From: Acidimicrobiales bacterium
GTDB taxonomy: Bacteria; Actinomycetota; Acidimicrobiia; Acidimicrobiales; JABEUL01
Length of the DNA stretch: 6,290 bases
Direction: 5' to 3'
Assembly (NCBI GenBank): GCA_027451605.1
Contig: DAIDJA010000111.1
Coordinates: 1-6,290 of the forward strand
Position numbers and translations under genes: made by a program
In this document: positions 1 through 5,982 of the stretch, one piece after another
How positions within the stretch are numbered: the first letter of the stretch is position 1
How the letters are laid out: each line of letters opens with the position of its first letter
Notes under the pieces: model-generated
Seen by the model: only the letters and a program-made list of their open reading frames with translations
The model's database searches: none
Told to the model about the DNA's origin: nothing

Positions 1-3000
1 TGTCTTGTGTCGGGACGGGATTTTGCGAAGTTATCGGCAGTAATTCTTCGGGTTCCTTTACCATGTATACCAATAATTCCGGTGCATCTTGGTCACAGGG
101 AGGCATTCCAAACCCCAGTGATTCACTGTATTCTCTACAGTGCATTACCGCTAACGACTGCCTTCTAACCGGAAGTGAATTCAATCAATCAAGTTCAGCT
201 TATTCAGGTATGATATTGCAATCTACAAATTTCGGGGTATCCTGGTCTGCGTTAACCATACCTGCATCAGTCACCTTTGTCGAGTCTATATCCTGTATCG
301 ACGCAAATTCCTGCGTTGCGACAGGCGCAACTTCAAACCAGATAATATCAATTCAAACAAATAACGGAGGTGCGACTTGGGGTATAAATCAATTTGTAAC
401 CAACGTAAATGAACTTCTGACAGTTTCGTGTTCATCTTCAACAATATGTATAGTCGGAGGTGATGAAACCAATTCCGGTAACTCCATCGGGGCAATTTTT
501 AGATCGAATAACTTTGGTGGTTCATGGACACCTATCCCACTTGAGCAAGGAGCCGGGCTATTGGACTCCGTTAGCTGTACAGGTCCCCTGTTTTGCGTAA
601 CGGTAGGTGCCGGAGGGGCTTCGGGAGCGGTAGTACAATACTCGACTAACGGAGGCTCTACTTGGAGCACTTCAAGTGTTCCTGCGGGTATTAATTGGCT
701 TTATGCGGTAAACTGTCCTACTTCATCTTTGTGTATTGCCGGTGGATATGAGTATAACTCGTCGACACAGCAAACTTCGGGAGTAATTATTTATTCCACG
801 GACTCGGCTCAAACCTGGAGCTTAGCAACAGTACCTACGAATGTGGGTTTAATTGACGGAATTTCATGTACCGGTCAGACCTTTTGTGCAGCGGTTGGGA
901 ATACCTCGAACTCAACTCAAAGCGGTCTCGTCTTATTATCAACTACACAAGGCACATCATGGACAAATTCGCCTTTGCCGGCCGGTACTTCATCGTTTTC
1001 AGGAGTATCGTGCGTAGGATCCGGATTTTGTGTTGCCGCCGGTCAGGTCACGGGGGCTAATACCGGAGTGGCTTCCGGCATCACAGCTACTACAACTGAC
1101 GGTGGTACCACCTGGACTTTAGGTACAACTCCAATTAATTCGGGGTATTTGAACGGAGTATATTGCAGTTCCACGACTACATGTCTATCCGTAGGATCCA
1201 ATAATTCACAAACTTCATCGGCCGGAGTCATTTATAGTTCAACTGACGGTGGGCTGCAATGGACACAGATAAATATCTCTTCATCGGCAAATTTCCTTGA
1301 CGGCATTACCTGCAGTTCGTCCCTCTGTTTTGCTTCCGGATCGACCCCCAAAGGTGGAATTATTTTGTCATCTTCAAATTACGGTTCGTCATGGACCTCA
1401 AGCAGCATCCCTGCCGACAGCGGAAGTGTAGACCAGATTGACTGCACGAGTATCAATTTCTGCATATCAGCCGGAACGTCGATTAACCCAAATTACGGAG
1501 CACTAAATCTTGAGCTGGCTAGTCCTCACATCAGTTCCATCACGCCGGCTTCCGGTCCGATATCAGGAGGAACGGTAGTCAATGTATTGGGATACGGATT
1601 CTTTAACGTCTTCTCGGTGAATTTTGGATCGAACCCAACTACTTCATTTAACGTGGTATCTTCCGGTGACATACAAATAGTCAGCCCAAGTTCAACAACA
1701 TCAAGTCCCTCCCCAATTTTTGTAAATACTCCCGGAGGTAGCTCAAATCCCGCTATTTTCCAGTATCAGAACAACATAACCTATATACCCGTAAACCCGA
1801 CACGAATATGTGACACACGACAACCCAATGGCACTAATGTGAGTTCCAACCAGTGCAACGGTGGATTGGCTTCGCCCGGATCGATGTCGCCCGGGTCGAC
1901 TATGAATATTTCGGTCGTAGGTTCATTTTCTACCTCGGCGGGTACGCTAACGGTTCCGGTGACGGCAACTTCGGTGGTTTTAAACGTGACCGTTACCGAC
2001 ACAACTCAGCCCGGCGGGTTTTTAACTATTTATCCGAACGGTTCGGCTCAACCAAACAGTTCTAATTTAAACTTCAACGCTGGCTCAACGGTCGCTAACT
2101 TAGTACAAGTCGGTGTTGGTATAGACGGTTCAGTTTCAATATATAATTTCAACGGAACAACAGATGTGATTGTGGACCTTGAAGGTTACTTTATTCCTAC
2201 GACATCTACGTCTTCAGCCGGTCAGTATGTGCCTATTAACCCCATACGAGTTTGCGATACCAGAGGTACTAACGGAACATCGACGGTAGCAAACCAATGC
2301 AACAATGGAAGCTCAATATCAAATCCCATACAGCCCAACTCAGCATTAACTCTCAATGTTGCCGGAAGTGGGTCCGGCGGAAGTCTGGATGGGATTCCCG
2401 CCGGTGTCAGTGCGGTTGTACTTAATGTAACCGCTACAGACACTACTCAGCCGGGCGGTTTTTTTACGGTCTACCCTTCAAATATATCCACTCCAAATGC
2501 TTCAAACCTTAACTTTCACCAAGGTATGTCCGTTGCAAACAGAGTCATAGTACCGGTAGATTCCAATGGCGACATTTCAGTTTATAATTTTAGCGGCACC
2601 ACCGATGCCATTGTTGACGTGAACGGCTATTTTTTGGGCTCCGGAACCCCTTCGACCGGAAGCCGATTCTCACCTATCATTCCGACCAGGATATGTGACT
2701 CACGACAGATTAATCCGCCGAACGTAGTCCAAAATCAGTGCAATACCCCTCCGAATACCACAATGATACAAAACTCAACACTTACTATAAATGTGGCAGG
2801 ATCGGGAACCGGAGGAGCTCAAGACTTCATCCCGTCGACTGCTACGGCGATAGTCTTAAACGTTACGGTTACAGACACTACTTCAGATGGCGGTTTCATA
2901 ACCGTCTACCCGACTCCAAGTTCAGGTAATTCGGTTCCCAATGTTTCGGATTTAAACTGGTCTGCAGGACAAACAGTGGCTAACTCGGTTGTCGTTAAAA

Positions 3001-3083
3001 TAGGCGCAGGAGATGCAATAAACATCTATAATGCCGTTGGATCAACCGACATTATTGTAGATGTCATGGGTTACTACTATTAG
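1..3083 (+). CDS. Large secreted mosaic protein: Asp-box propeller repeats, IPT/TIG domain, three C-terminal actinobacterial modules (5' partial)
   Basis: The frame is open from the first complete codon at position 3, and the bases before the ATG at 63 already encode half of a repeat (SCVGTGFC), so that ATG is internal and the true start lies upstream. The visible part is 1026 residues. In order it holds about eleven units of 45-51 residues, each with a C-x5-C pair and most with an Asp-box-like S/T-x-N/D-x-G-x-S/T-W motif (to about 1500). An IPT/TIG immunoglobulin-like domain follows (about 1524-1766, ITPASGPISGGTVVNVLGYGF style), then three modules of about 137 residues (1782-3080). Richness in Ser/Thr/Asn/Gly, near absence of Lys and the paired cysteines suggest an extracellular protein with disulfides. 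No LPxTG motif or transmembrane segment closes the C-terminus, which ends GYYY. The propeller part resembles BNR/sialidase-like or Ycf48-like folds, but no catalytic residues are recognisable; adhesion or surface binding is only a guess. The gene converges on aroE. Confidence 0.85.
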   Translation, partial: SCVGTGFCEVIGSNSSGSFTMYTNNSGASWSQGGIPNPSDSLYSLQCITANDCLLTGSEFNQSSSAYSGMILQSTNFGVSWSALTIPASVTFVESISCIDANSCVATGATSNQIISIQTNNGGATWGINQFVTNVNELLTVSCSSSTICIVGGDETNSGNSIGAIFRSNNFGGSWTPIPLEQGAGLLDSVSCTGPLFCVTVGAGGASGAVVQYSTNGGSTWSTSSVPAGINWLYAVNCPTSSLCIAGGYEYNSSTQQTSGVIIYSTDSAQTWSLATVPTNVGLIDGISCTGQTFCAAVGNTSNSTQSGLVLLSTTQGTSWTNSPLPAGTSSFSGVSCVGSGFCVAAGQVTGANTGVASGITATTTDGGTTWTLGTTPINSGYLNGVYCSSTTTCLSVGSNNSQTSSAGVIYSSTDGGLQWTQINISSSANFLDGITCSSSLCFASGSTPKGGIILSSSNYGSSWTSSSIPADSGSVDQIDCTSINFCISAGTSINPNYGALNLELASPHISSITPASGPISGGTVVNVLGYGFFNVFSVNFGSNPTTSFNVVSSGDIQIVSPSSTTSSPSPIFVNTPGGSSNPAIFQYQNNITYIPVNPTRICDTRQPNGTNVSSNQCNGGLASPGSMSPGSTMNISVVGSFSTSAGTLTVPVTATSVVLNVTVTDTTQPGGFLTIYPNGSAQPNSSNLNFNAGSTVANLVQVGVGIDGSVSIYNFNGTTDVIVDLEGYFIPTTSTSSAGQYVPINPIRVCDTRGTNGTSTVANQCNNGSSISNPIQPNSALTLNVAGSGSGGSLDGIPAGVSAVVLNVTATDTTQPGGFFTVYPSNISTPNASNLNFHQGMSVANRVIVPVDSNGDISVYNFSGTTDAIVDVNGYFLGSGTPSTGSRFSPIIPTRICDSRQINPPNVVQNQCNTPPNTTMIQNSTLTINVAGSGTGGAQDFIPSTATAIVLNVTVTDTTSDGGFITVYPTPSSGNSVPNVSDLNWSAGQTVANSVVVKIGAGDAINIYNAVGSTDIIVDVMGYYY
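3..1500 (+). repeat. Tandem Asp-box / cysteine-pair protein repeats (about 11 units)
   Basis: The encoded protein repeats a unit of 45-51 residues with the pattern: hydrophobic-x-S-C-x5-C-x-hydrophobic-x-G, a variable Ser/Asn-rich loop, a short strand, S/T-x-N/D-x-G-x-S/T-W, then a Pro-containing linker. Ten Trp boxes run from the Trp codon at 90 to that at 1392; examples are STNGGSTW, TTDGGTTW and STDGGLQW. Eleven Cys pairs run from SCVGTGFC at the window edge to DCTSINFC near 1440-1463. Ten pairs are C-x5-C and one (TCSSSLC) is C-x4-C. At the DNA level the units are well diverged, so this is an old protein repeat and not a recent tandem duplication. The array continues upstream of the window. 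Confidence 0.8.
1782..3080 (+). repeat. Three tandem ~137-residue actinobacterial extracellular modules
   Basis: Three consecutive modules occupy about 1782-2192, 2226-2633 and 2667-3080. Each starts with a Y/F-x-P-I/V-x-P-x-R-I/V-C-D-T/S-R motif and has a second Cys in NQCN. Each then carries VVLNVT-A/V-TDTT followed by GGF and a YP, an ANxV segment, and closes with SIYNF-like, a G-T/S-T-D-x-I-V-D-V/L stretch and GYF/GYY. From memory, this is the module seen as xPLxPxRLLDTR...VLNVTxTxxxxxGYLTVYP...DVxGYF in many secreted actinobacterial proteins, here in a cysteine-bearing form. Its fold and binding partner are not known to me. Short Ser/Thr/Gly linkers separate the copies. Confidence 0.8.
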
Positions 3084-3127
3084 CCTGACATTTATATAGA
3101 TCCGACCAGCAGCAAAAAGATCAGGCT
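3082..3127. terminator. Inverted repeat between convergent genes, possible bidirectional terminator
   Basis: AGCCTGA (3082-3088, overlapping the stop codon of the + strand gene) is perfectly complementary to TCAGGCT (3121-3127). The loop of 32 bases is long and no U-tract follows on either strand, although a run of five A/T lies inside the loop. The position in the 54-base gap between two converging stop codons suits a shared terminator, but the structure is weak by intrinsic-terminator standards. Confidence 0.3.
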
Positions 3128-3137
3128 TAACTCAACC

Positions 3138-3977
3138 TTACGACTTCGTTCCCAGATGTTCGCTTAGGGCATGCAGCATAATTTCAACCGGGGCGTCTTG
3201 ATTTGAAAATTTCTTAAATGCCGCCGTCGCCTGAAACGTGAGCATATAATACCCCTCGACAATTTTTGCTCCCTGTGAACTTGCGTGGGTCAATAGTTTT
3301 GTATGTGTTGGCGATGTTATGATTTCAAACACTATTTGGCCCTCCTTGAAATTGATCGATTCCATCGGATCGATCCCCGACGTTTCCGTATTATTCATTC
3401 CCACCGGCGTTGAATTGACTATTAGGTCACAATCTTCGGCGTCGGACATCTGTCCCGGTGAGGCTTTGTGATCGGTTATTTCAATTAAAGGCATAACTTT
3501 GTCTTCTGATCTGTTGTGTACTATAATTCTGTCACAGCCCTCGTTTGATAATGCTAAAACTATTGCCTTTGAAGCACCTCCGGCTCCAAGTATGAATACC
3601 GATTTGCCGCGCGGATTGAAATCAAACTTATACTTTAGCGCTTCGACAAATCCCTCACCGTCTGTATTGTCTCCGACCAATTCTCCATCTTGCCGGTATA
3701 TCGCATTTACTGCGTTCAGACGTTGTGCAATTGGGGTTAACTTTAGGTTTTCGGCTGCCACTTGCTTTAAGGGCATAGTTACTGAAACTCCGAACAAATT
3801 AACATCGGACAAAAAGGCCAGAAAGTTCTTAAAATGCTCTCTCTTAATTTCGGCCGGGATGAAAACAGCATCCAGGCCTAATGCATCTATCGCGGCATTT
3901 TGAATAATCGGCGAAAGGGATCCCGAAATAGGAGATCCGACGACCATCCCCAATTTTGTAATTCCGGATATTTTCAT
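3138..3977 (-). CDS. aroE: Shikimate dehydrogenase (NADP-dependent), AroE family
   Basis: AroE reduces 3-dehydroshikimate to shikimate with NADPH in the cytosolic shikimate pathway. With the chosen ATG the protein has 279 residues, close to the family's usual 270-290. The substrate domain shows GSPISGSLSPIIQN (residues 14-27), VSVTMPLK with the catalytic Lys71, LNAVN (87-91) and GDNTDGEGF with the catalytic Asp106. The nucleotide domain shows the glycine-rich loop LGAGGASKA (130-138), the NADP phosphate-binding HNRSEDK (154-160) and VNSTPVGM (187-194). The end has GYYMLTFQATAAF (242-254). Oddities: the usual His of HSxSP is Gly19, AVNT reads AVNA, and the usual D-x-x-Y-x-P reads E-I-I-T-S-P (218-223), so the conserved Tyr is Thr221. 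The ATG at 3977 is chosen because AAAAGG sits 10 bases upstream; the ATG at 4013 (12 residues longer) has no ribosome site and lies too close behind a TATAAT. The family call is firm; full activity is less sure. Confidence 0.92.
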   Translation of the reverse strand: MKISGITKLGMVVGSPISGSLSPIIQNAAIDALGLDAVFIPAEIKREHFKNFLAFLSDVNLFGVSVTMPLKQVAAENLKLTPIAQRLNAVNAIYRQDGELVGDNTDGEGFVEALKYKFDFNPRGKSVFILGAGGASKAIVLALSNEGCDRIIVHNRSEDKVMPLIEITDHKASPGQMSDAEDCDLIVNSTPVGMNNTETSGIDPMESINFKEGQIVFEIITSPTHTKLLTHASSQGAKIVEGYYMLTFQATAAFKKFSNQDAPVEIMLHALSEHLGTKS

Positions 3978-3987
3978 TAATTGCAAG

Positions 3988-3993
3988 CCTTTT
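3988..3993 (-). promoter_or_regulatory. Shine-Dalgarno-like site of aroE
   Basis: AAAAGG on the minus strand lies 10 bases before the ATG at 3977. It decides the start in favour of that codon over the ATG at 4013, which has only A/T-rich sequence before it. The match is partial (AAGG core) and the spacing slightly long. Confidence 0.45.
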
Positions 3994-4029
3994 AAAAATC
4001 CCGCCGTAGTCATAATTATAAAACGGCAA
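3994..4029 (-). terminator. Hairpin plus T-run between patatin gene and aroE (terminator or attenuator candidate)
   Basis: On the minus strand GCCGT (4027-4023) pairs with ACGGC (4007-4003) across a 15-base A/T-rich loop, and two outer G-T wobbles can extend the stem. TTTTT follows at 3998-3994. The structure is 38 bases after the patatin stop and ends just before the AAAAGG of aroE. It may end the patatin transcript. The overlap with a TATAAT in its loop means that it and a promoter for aroE share the same bases. The stem has only five Watson-Crick pairs, so confidence is modest. Confidence 0.3.
4015..4020 (-). promoter_or_regulatory. Possible -10 element of aroE
   Basis: A perfect TATAAT on the minus strand. 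It would start transcription near 4008, giving aroE a leader of about 30 bases that carries the AAAAGG site. No recognisable -35 hexamer is found 16-18 bases upstream, and the surrounding sequence is A/T-rich, so a chance match cannot be excluded. Confidence 0.3.
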
Positions 4030-4066
4030 AATACAGTTTATTTTTATACTTTAATTTTAAATGAAG

Positions 4067-5008
4067 TTAGGCGGCAAAAACATTATTAACCCGTCCGGAG
4101 TTGACCAATTCCATTGTCTCATCAAAAGCCGCCGATTCCACCGCGGCTAGATTATCGGATCGCATAAGGTTGATGCCCTGGAGGTCGCAGATCCTATTGG
4201 ACGGTCTGAACATCGATACTCTTATTGACTCTTGTTTTGCAAGATGCAGTTCACGACTCAATGGTTTTACGGCAAAAGCTCGAAGCAGCCGCTGAGTCGG
4301 GTTTGGTGGCCTCAGGGGATCAAAGGCCATGGGAATGACCGCAACTATGGAACTATAACCTCCCAATACCGCGAGATCTAAATTGGAAGTAGAATAGGCT
4401 CCCCCGTCCACGTAAAACCTGCCGTTAAATAAGAACGGAGGGTAAATACCGGGAATTGCAACAGATGCGTTTACCCCGTCACAAATATTAACGGCTTTTT
4501 CATTATCTCTACCGAAAACAAATCGCTTCCCGTTGGCTAAATCCTGGCTTACCGTCCAAAATTTATCCTTAGGCCAACTCTCACCCAAATCATGTTCCAA
4601 CTTAACTTTTCCGTCACCTAGCCAAAAGGCTCCGGCGGGCAACTTACCCAACAGAGAATTTGCATATCGCTCCGCATTCAGTTTCAGCAAACTTTGCGAA
4701 GCCACAAATAGCGACCCCATGAGCCTCGGTAAAGATTCTACAGGGTTATTGCCGGCACGATTCAAAACCTTGGGCATATTTCTTCCGTTATCGGCAACGG
4801 CCATTTGATAAAGATCGTTAACGCTGTAATTTTTTCGCAGATAACCACCGATCACCGCCCCGGCGGAAGTTCCTATAATTAAGTCACATTCATTGGGCCT
4901 AAACCCGAATGTTTCCAAAGCTCTCAAAACCCCGACATGATAAGCCATCCCTGCCAATCCACCGGCCCCCAAAACCAGCGCCGTAGATTTCTCCGAGTAA
5001 AAAGTCAT
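4067..5008 (-). CDS. Patatin-like phospholipase
   Basis: A serine lipid acyl hydrolase of the patatin family, 313 residues, predicted cytosolic: no signal peptide or clear membrane segment. The N-terminal strand and oxyanion loop read LVLGAGGLAG (residues 11-20). The family's usual Arg/Lys before the last Gly is Ala here, which I recall as common in actinobacterial members. The nucleophile elbow is GTSAGA with Ser48. ASVAIPGIYPPF (181-192) is the typical stretch before the second catalytic residue, and VDGGAYS (200-206) gives the catalytic Asp201 of the Ser-Asp dyad. Both catalytic residues are present, so the enzyme should be active, on an unknown lipid substrate. The ATG at 5008 starts just before the first strand and is the only sensible start, but no Shine-Dalgarno site precedes it; leaderless translation is possible. 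The gene stands between a strong upstream terminator and aroE, 89 bases from the chosen aroE start. Confidence 0.9.
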   Translation of the reverse strand: MTFYSEKSTALVLGAGGLAGMAYHVGVLRALETFGFRPNECDLIIGTSAGAVIGGYLRKNYSVNDLYQMAVADNGRNMPKVLNRAGNNPVESLPRLMGSLFVASQSLLKLNAERYANSLLGKLPAGAFWLGDGKVKLEHDLGESWPKDKFWTVSQDLANGKRFVFGRDNEKAVNICDGVNASVAIPGIYPPFLFNGRFYVDGGAYSTSNLDLAVLGGYSSIVAVIPMAFDPLRPPNPTQRLLRAFAVKPLSRELHLAKQESIRVSMFRPSNRICDLQGINLMRSDNLAAVESAAFDETMELVNSGRVNNVFAA

Positions 5009-5053
5009 TATTGCAGTTTTACAGAAAATTGTTTTAAAATAGTGGATTTATCT

Positions 5054-5085
5054 AAAAAATCAGCCGGATCTTGAGGCCGGGCCGA
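5054..5085 (-). terminator. Rho-independent terminator
   Basis: On the minus strand TCGGCC-C-GG (5085-5077) pairs with CCGGCTGA (5067-5060) as an eight-pair GC-rich stem with one bulged C and one G-T wobble. It closes a 9-base loop and is followed at once by TTTTTT (5059-5054). It lies 73 bases after the stop of the 223-residue gene and 45 bases before the patatin start. It therefore ends the upstream transcript and leaves the patatin gene to its own promoter, which would have to fit in the remaining A/T-rich 45 bases; no clear -35/-10 pair stands out there. Confidence 0.75.
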
Positions 5086-5158
5086 CACTTAATTCGACAG
5101 AGGGATAGTTATTGGAACAGACCTTACGGCAACACAAAAGACCAAAAAGGAAGTAATT

Positions 5159-5830
5159 TTAAAGTCCGAGCTTATTCGCAGCCAGATCTTCAGCCATCGC
5201 CCAGCCGCAAACAATTAAAGCATCGTTCGGTTTGCCTTTTAAAGGCTTGAGCTGAGCAGCCACTTTGGTGTCAATCACCGTTTTTGATCCGCAGAAGTCA
5301 AAAAATACACCTAGTTCGTCAGCTCCCGTTATTAAGAGCGTTCGGTCATCGACGTTTGTTTCGCGATTAAATCTCTTTGCCAGCCTTCGACACCATGCTC
5401 TTTCTTCTCCGGTTAACTTATGTCCCGGGCTGGGGATAATATCGTGAAGCCCGTTGAAAATTCTAAAGGCCTCCGGAGTCACAATTTTGGTTCCGACCAA
5501 TACATCTTCGTCGGGAAACGCTAAAAGAGCCTTTCGGTATTGATCCCCTAAAAGATGTTTTAAGTAAAGCTCGGATTTGGAGTTCTTTTCCACATATCCA
5601 AGTCCCAGAATCATTGCCGGCGTACCGCCTATACGCTCCAAAGAATAAAGGCACCAGGCACGCAATTTATTTGCTTCATAGCACCTTGTTACGAGTACCC
5701 ACTCTTCAACCTGCTTGGACAGATATCCGATATCGAATTTATCTTGCGTGTGGGCAGCCAAATTGGCCATCTCTTCAATCTCAGAATCTGACAGTTGGGC
5801 GGCATCTTTGGTCTCAAGATTGTAAGACAT
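5159..5830 (-). CDS. Uncharacterised conserved-looking protein, 223 residues
   Basis: I cannot assign a function. The product is soluble-looking, with no signal peptide, membrane span or metal-binding cluster. It begins with an acidic, helix-like stretch (about 10-30). A hydrophobic core follows: RAWCLYSLERIGGTPAMILG (about 58-77), then ELYLKHLLGDQYRKALLAFPDEDVLVGTKI (about 87-116), then HKLTGEERAWCRRLAKRF (about 137-154). Alternating strands and helices, with a central VLVGTKIVTPEAFRIF-like strand-turn-helix, would be compatible with a GNAT-like acyltransferase fold, but no clear acetyl-CoA loop (R/Q-x-x-G-x-G/A) is seen, so this is speculation. From memory, IGGTP, FPDEDVLVGT and GEERAW look like conserved family signatures in actinobacteria. 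The ATG at 5830 lacks a ribosome site; the next in-frame ATG is at 5770. The gene follows dnaE after 149 bases and ends at a strong terminator. Confidence 0.75.
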   Translation of the reverse strand: MSYNLETKDAAQLSDSEIEEMANLAAHTQDKFDIGYLSKQVEEWVLVTRCYEANKLRAWCLYSLERIGGTPAMILGLGYVEKNSKSELYLKHLLGDQYRKALLAFPDEDVLVGTKIVTPEAFRIFNGLHDIIPSPGHKLTGEERAWCRRLAKRFNRETNVDDRTLLITGADELGVFFDFCGSKTVIDTKVAAQLKPLKGKPNDALIVCGWAMAEDLAANKLGL

Positions 5831-5832
5831 AT

Positions 5833-5838
5833 ATTATA
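5833..5838 (-). promoter_or_regulatory. Possible -10 element upstream of the 223-residue gene
   Basis: A perfect TATAAT on the minus strand, two bases before the ATG at 5830. If used, transcription would begin at or just inside the first codons, implying a downstream start (for example the ATG at 5770) or a leaderless message with unusually short spacing. No -35 hexamer is seen at the proper distance, and the region is A/T-rich. Confidence 0.2.
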
Positions 5839-5908
5839 TTTTAGTAAAAACTTAGCCTTCGATTTTGAAAAATGACAAAGATAACCACTCTAAGTGTAAA
5901 AATCACTA

Positions 5909-5982
5909 ACCGAATCTGCCTTATTAAAATTAACCTATGAAACTTTAAGGCGGCGGTAAAATATCCTCACTTATTTCGGTCA
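5909..5982 (-). other. Nested inverted repeats after dnaE, possible weak terminator
   Basis: The 149-base gap between dnaE and the next gene has no gene of its own. On the minus strand an outer arm TGACCGAA, which includes the dnaE stop codon (5982-5975), can pair with TTCGGTTA just beyond 5909. An inner GCCTTA (5951-5946) pairs with TAAGGC (5923-5918). A TTTTT lies a few bases downstream. The distances are long and the stems short, so termination here is only a possibility. Confidence 0.2.

Noticed and set aside
63..65. ATG at 63 as start of the large + strand gene
   Set aside because: The upstream codons from position 3 are open and encode the Cys-pair half of the same repeat, so the gene begins before the window.
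389..670. 93-codon minus-strand frame (and similar ones at 1043-1231, 1781-2002, 2222-2443) inside the large + strand gene
   Set aside because: These recur opposite repeated segments of the real protein and reflect its repetitive codon pattern.
3..1500. Recent tandem duplication or CRISPR-like array
   Set aside because: The repeats are seen only in the protein; DNA copies are diverged and unit length varies, with no constant repeat and spacer.
3499..3903. 134-codon open frame on the + strand inside aroE
   Set aside because: It is antisense to a clearly recognised enzyme, has no ribosome site and its translation resembles no family; a shadow of aroE codon use.
4533..4808. 91-codon + strand frame opposite the patatin gene
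   Set aside because: Antisense shadow of a gene with intact catalytic motifs.
4014..5158. A linked multi-gene system joining the patatin with its neighbours (for example a CBASS-like defence set)
   Set aside because: No nucleotide cyclase, sensor or other defence gene is nearby, a terminator precedes the patatin gene, and its neighbours are housekeeping or unknown.
5009..5158. Small RNA or tRNA in the 150-base gap
   Set aside because: Apart from the terminator I see no cloverleaf, riboswitch core or short open frame with a ribosome site.
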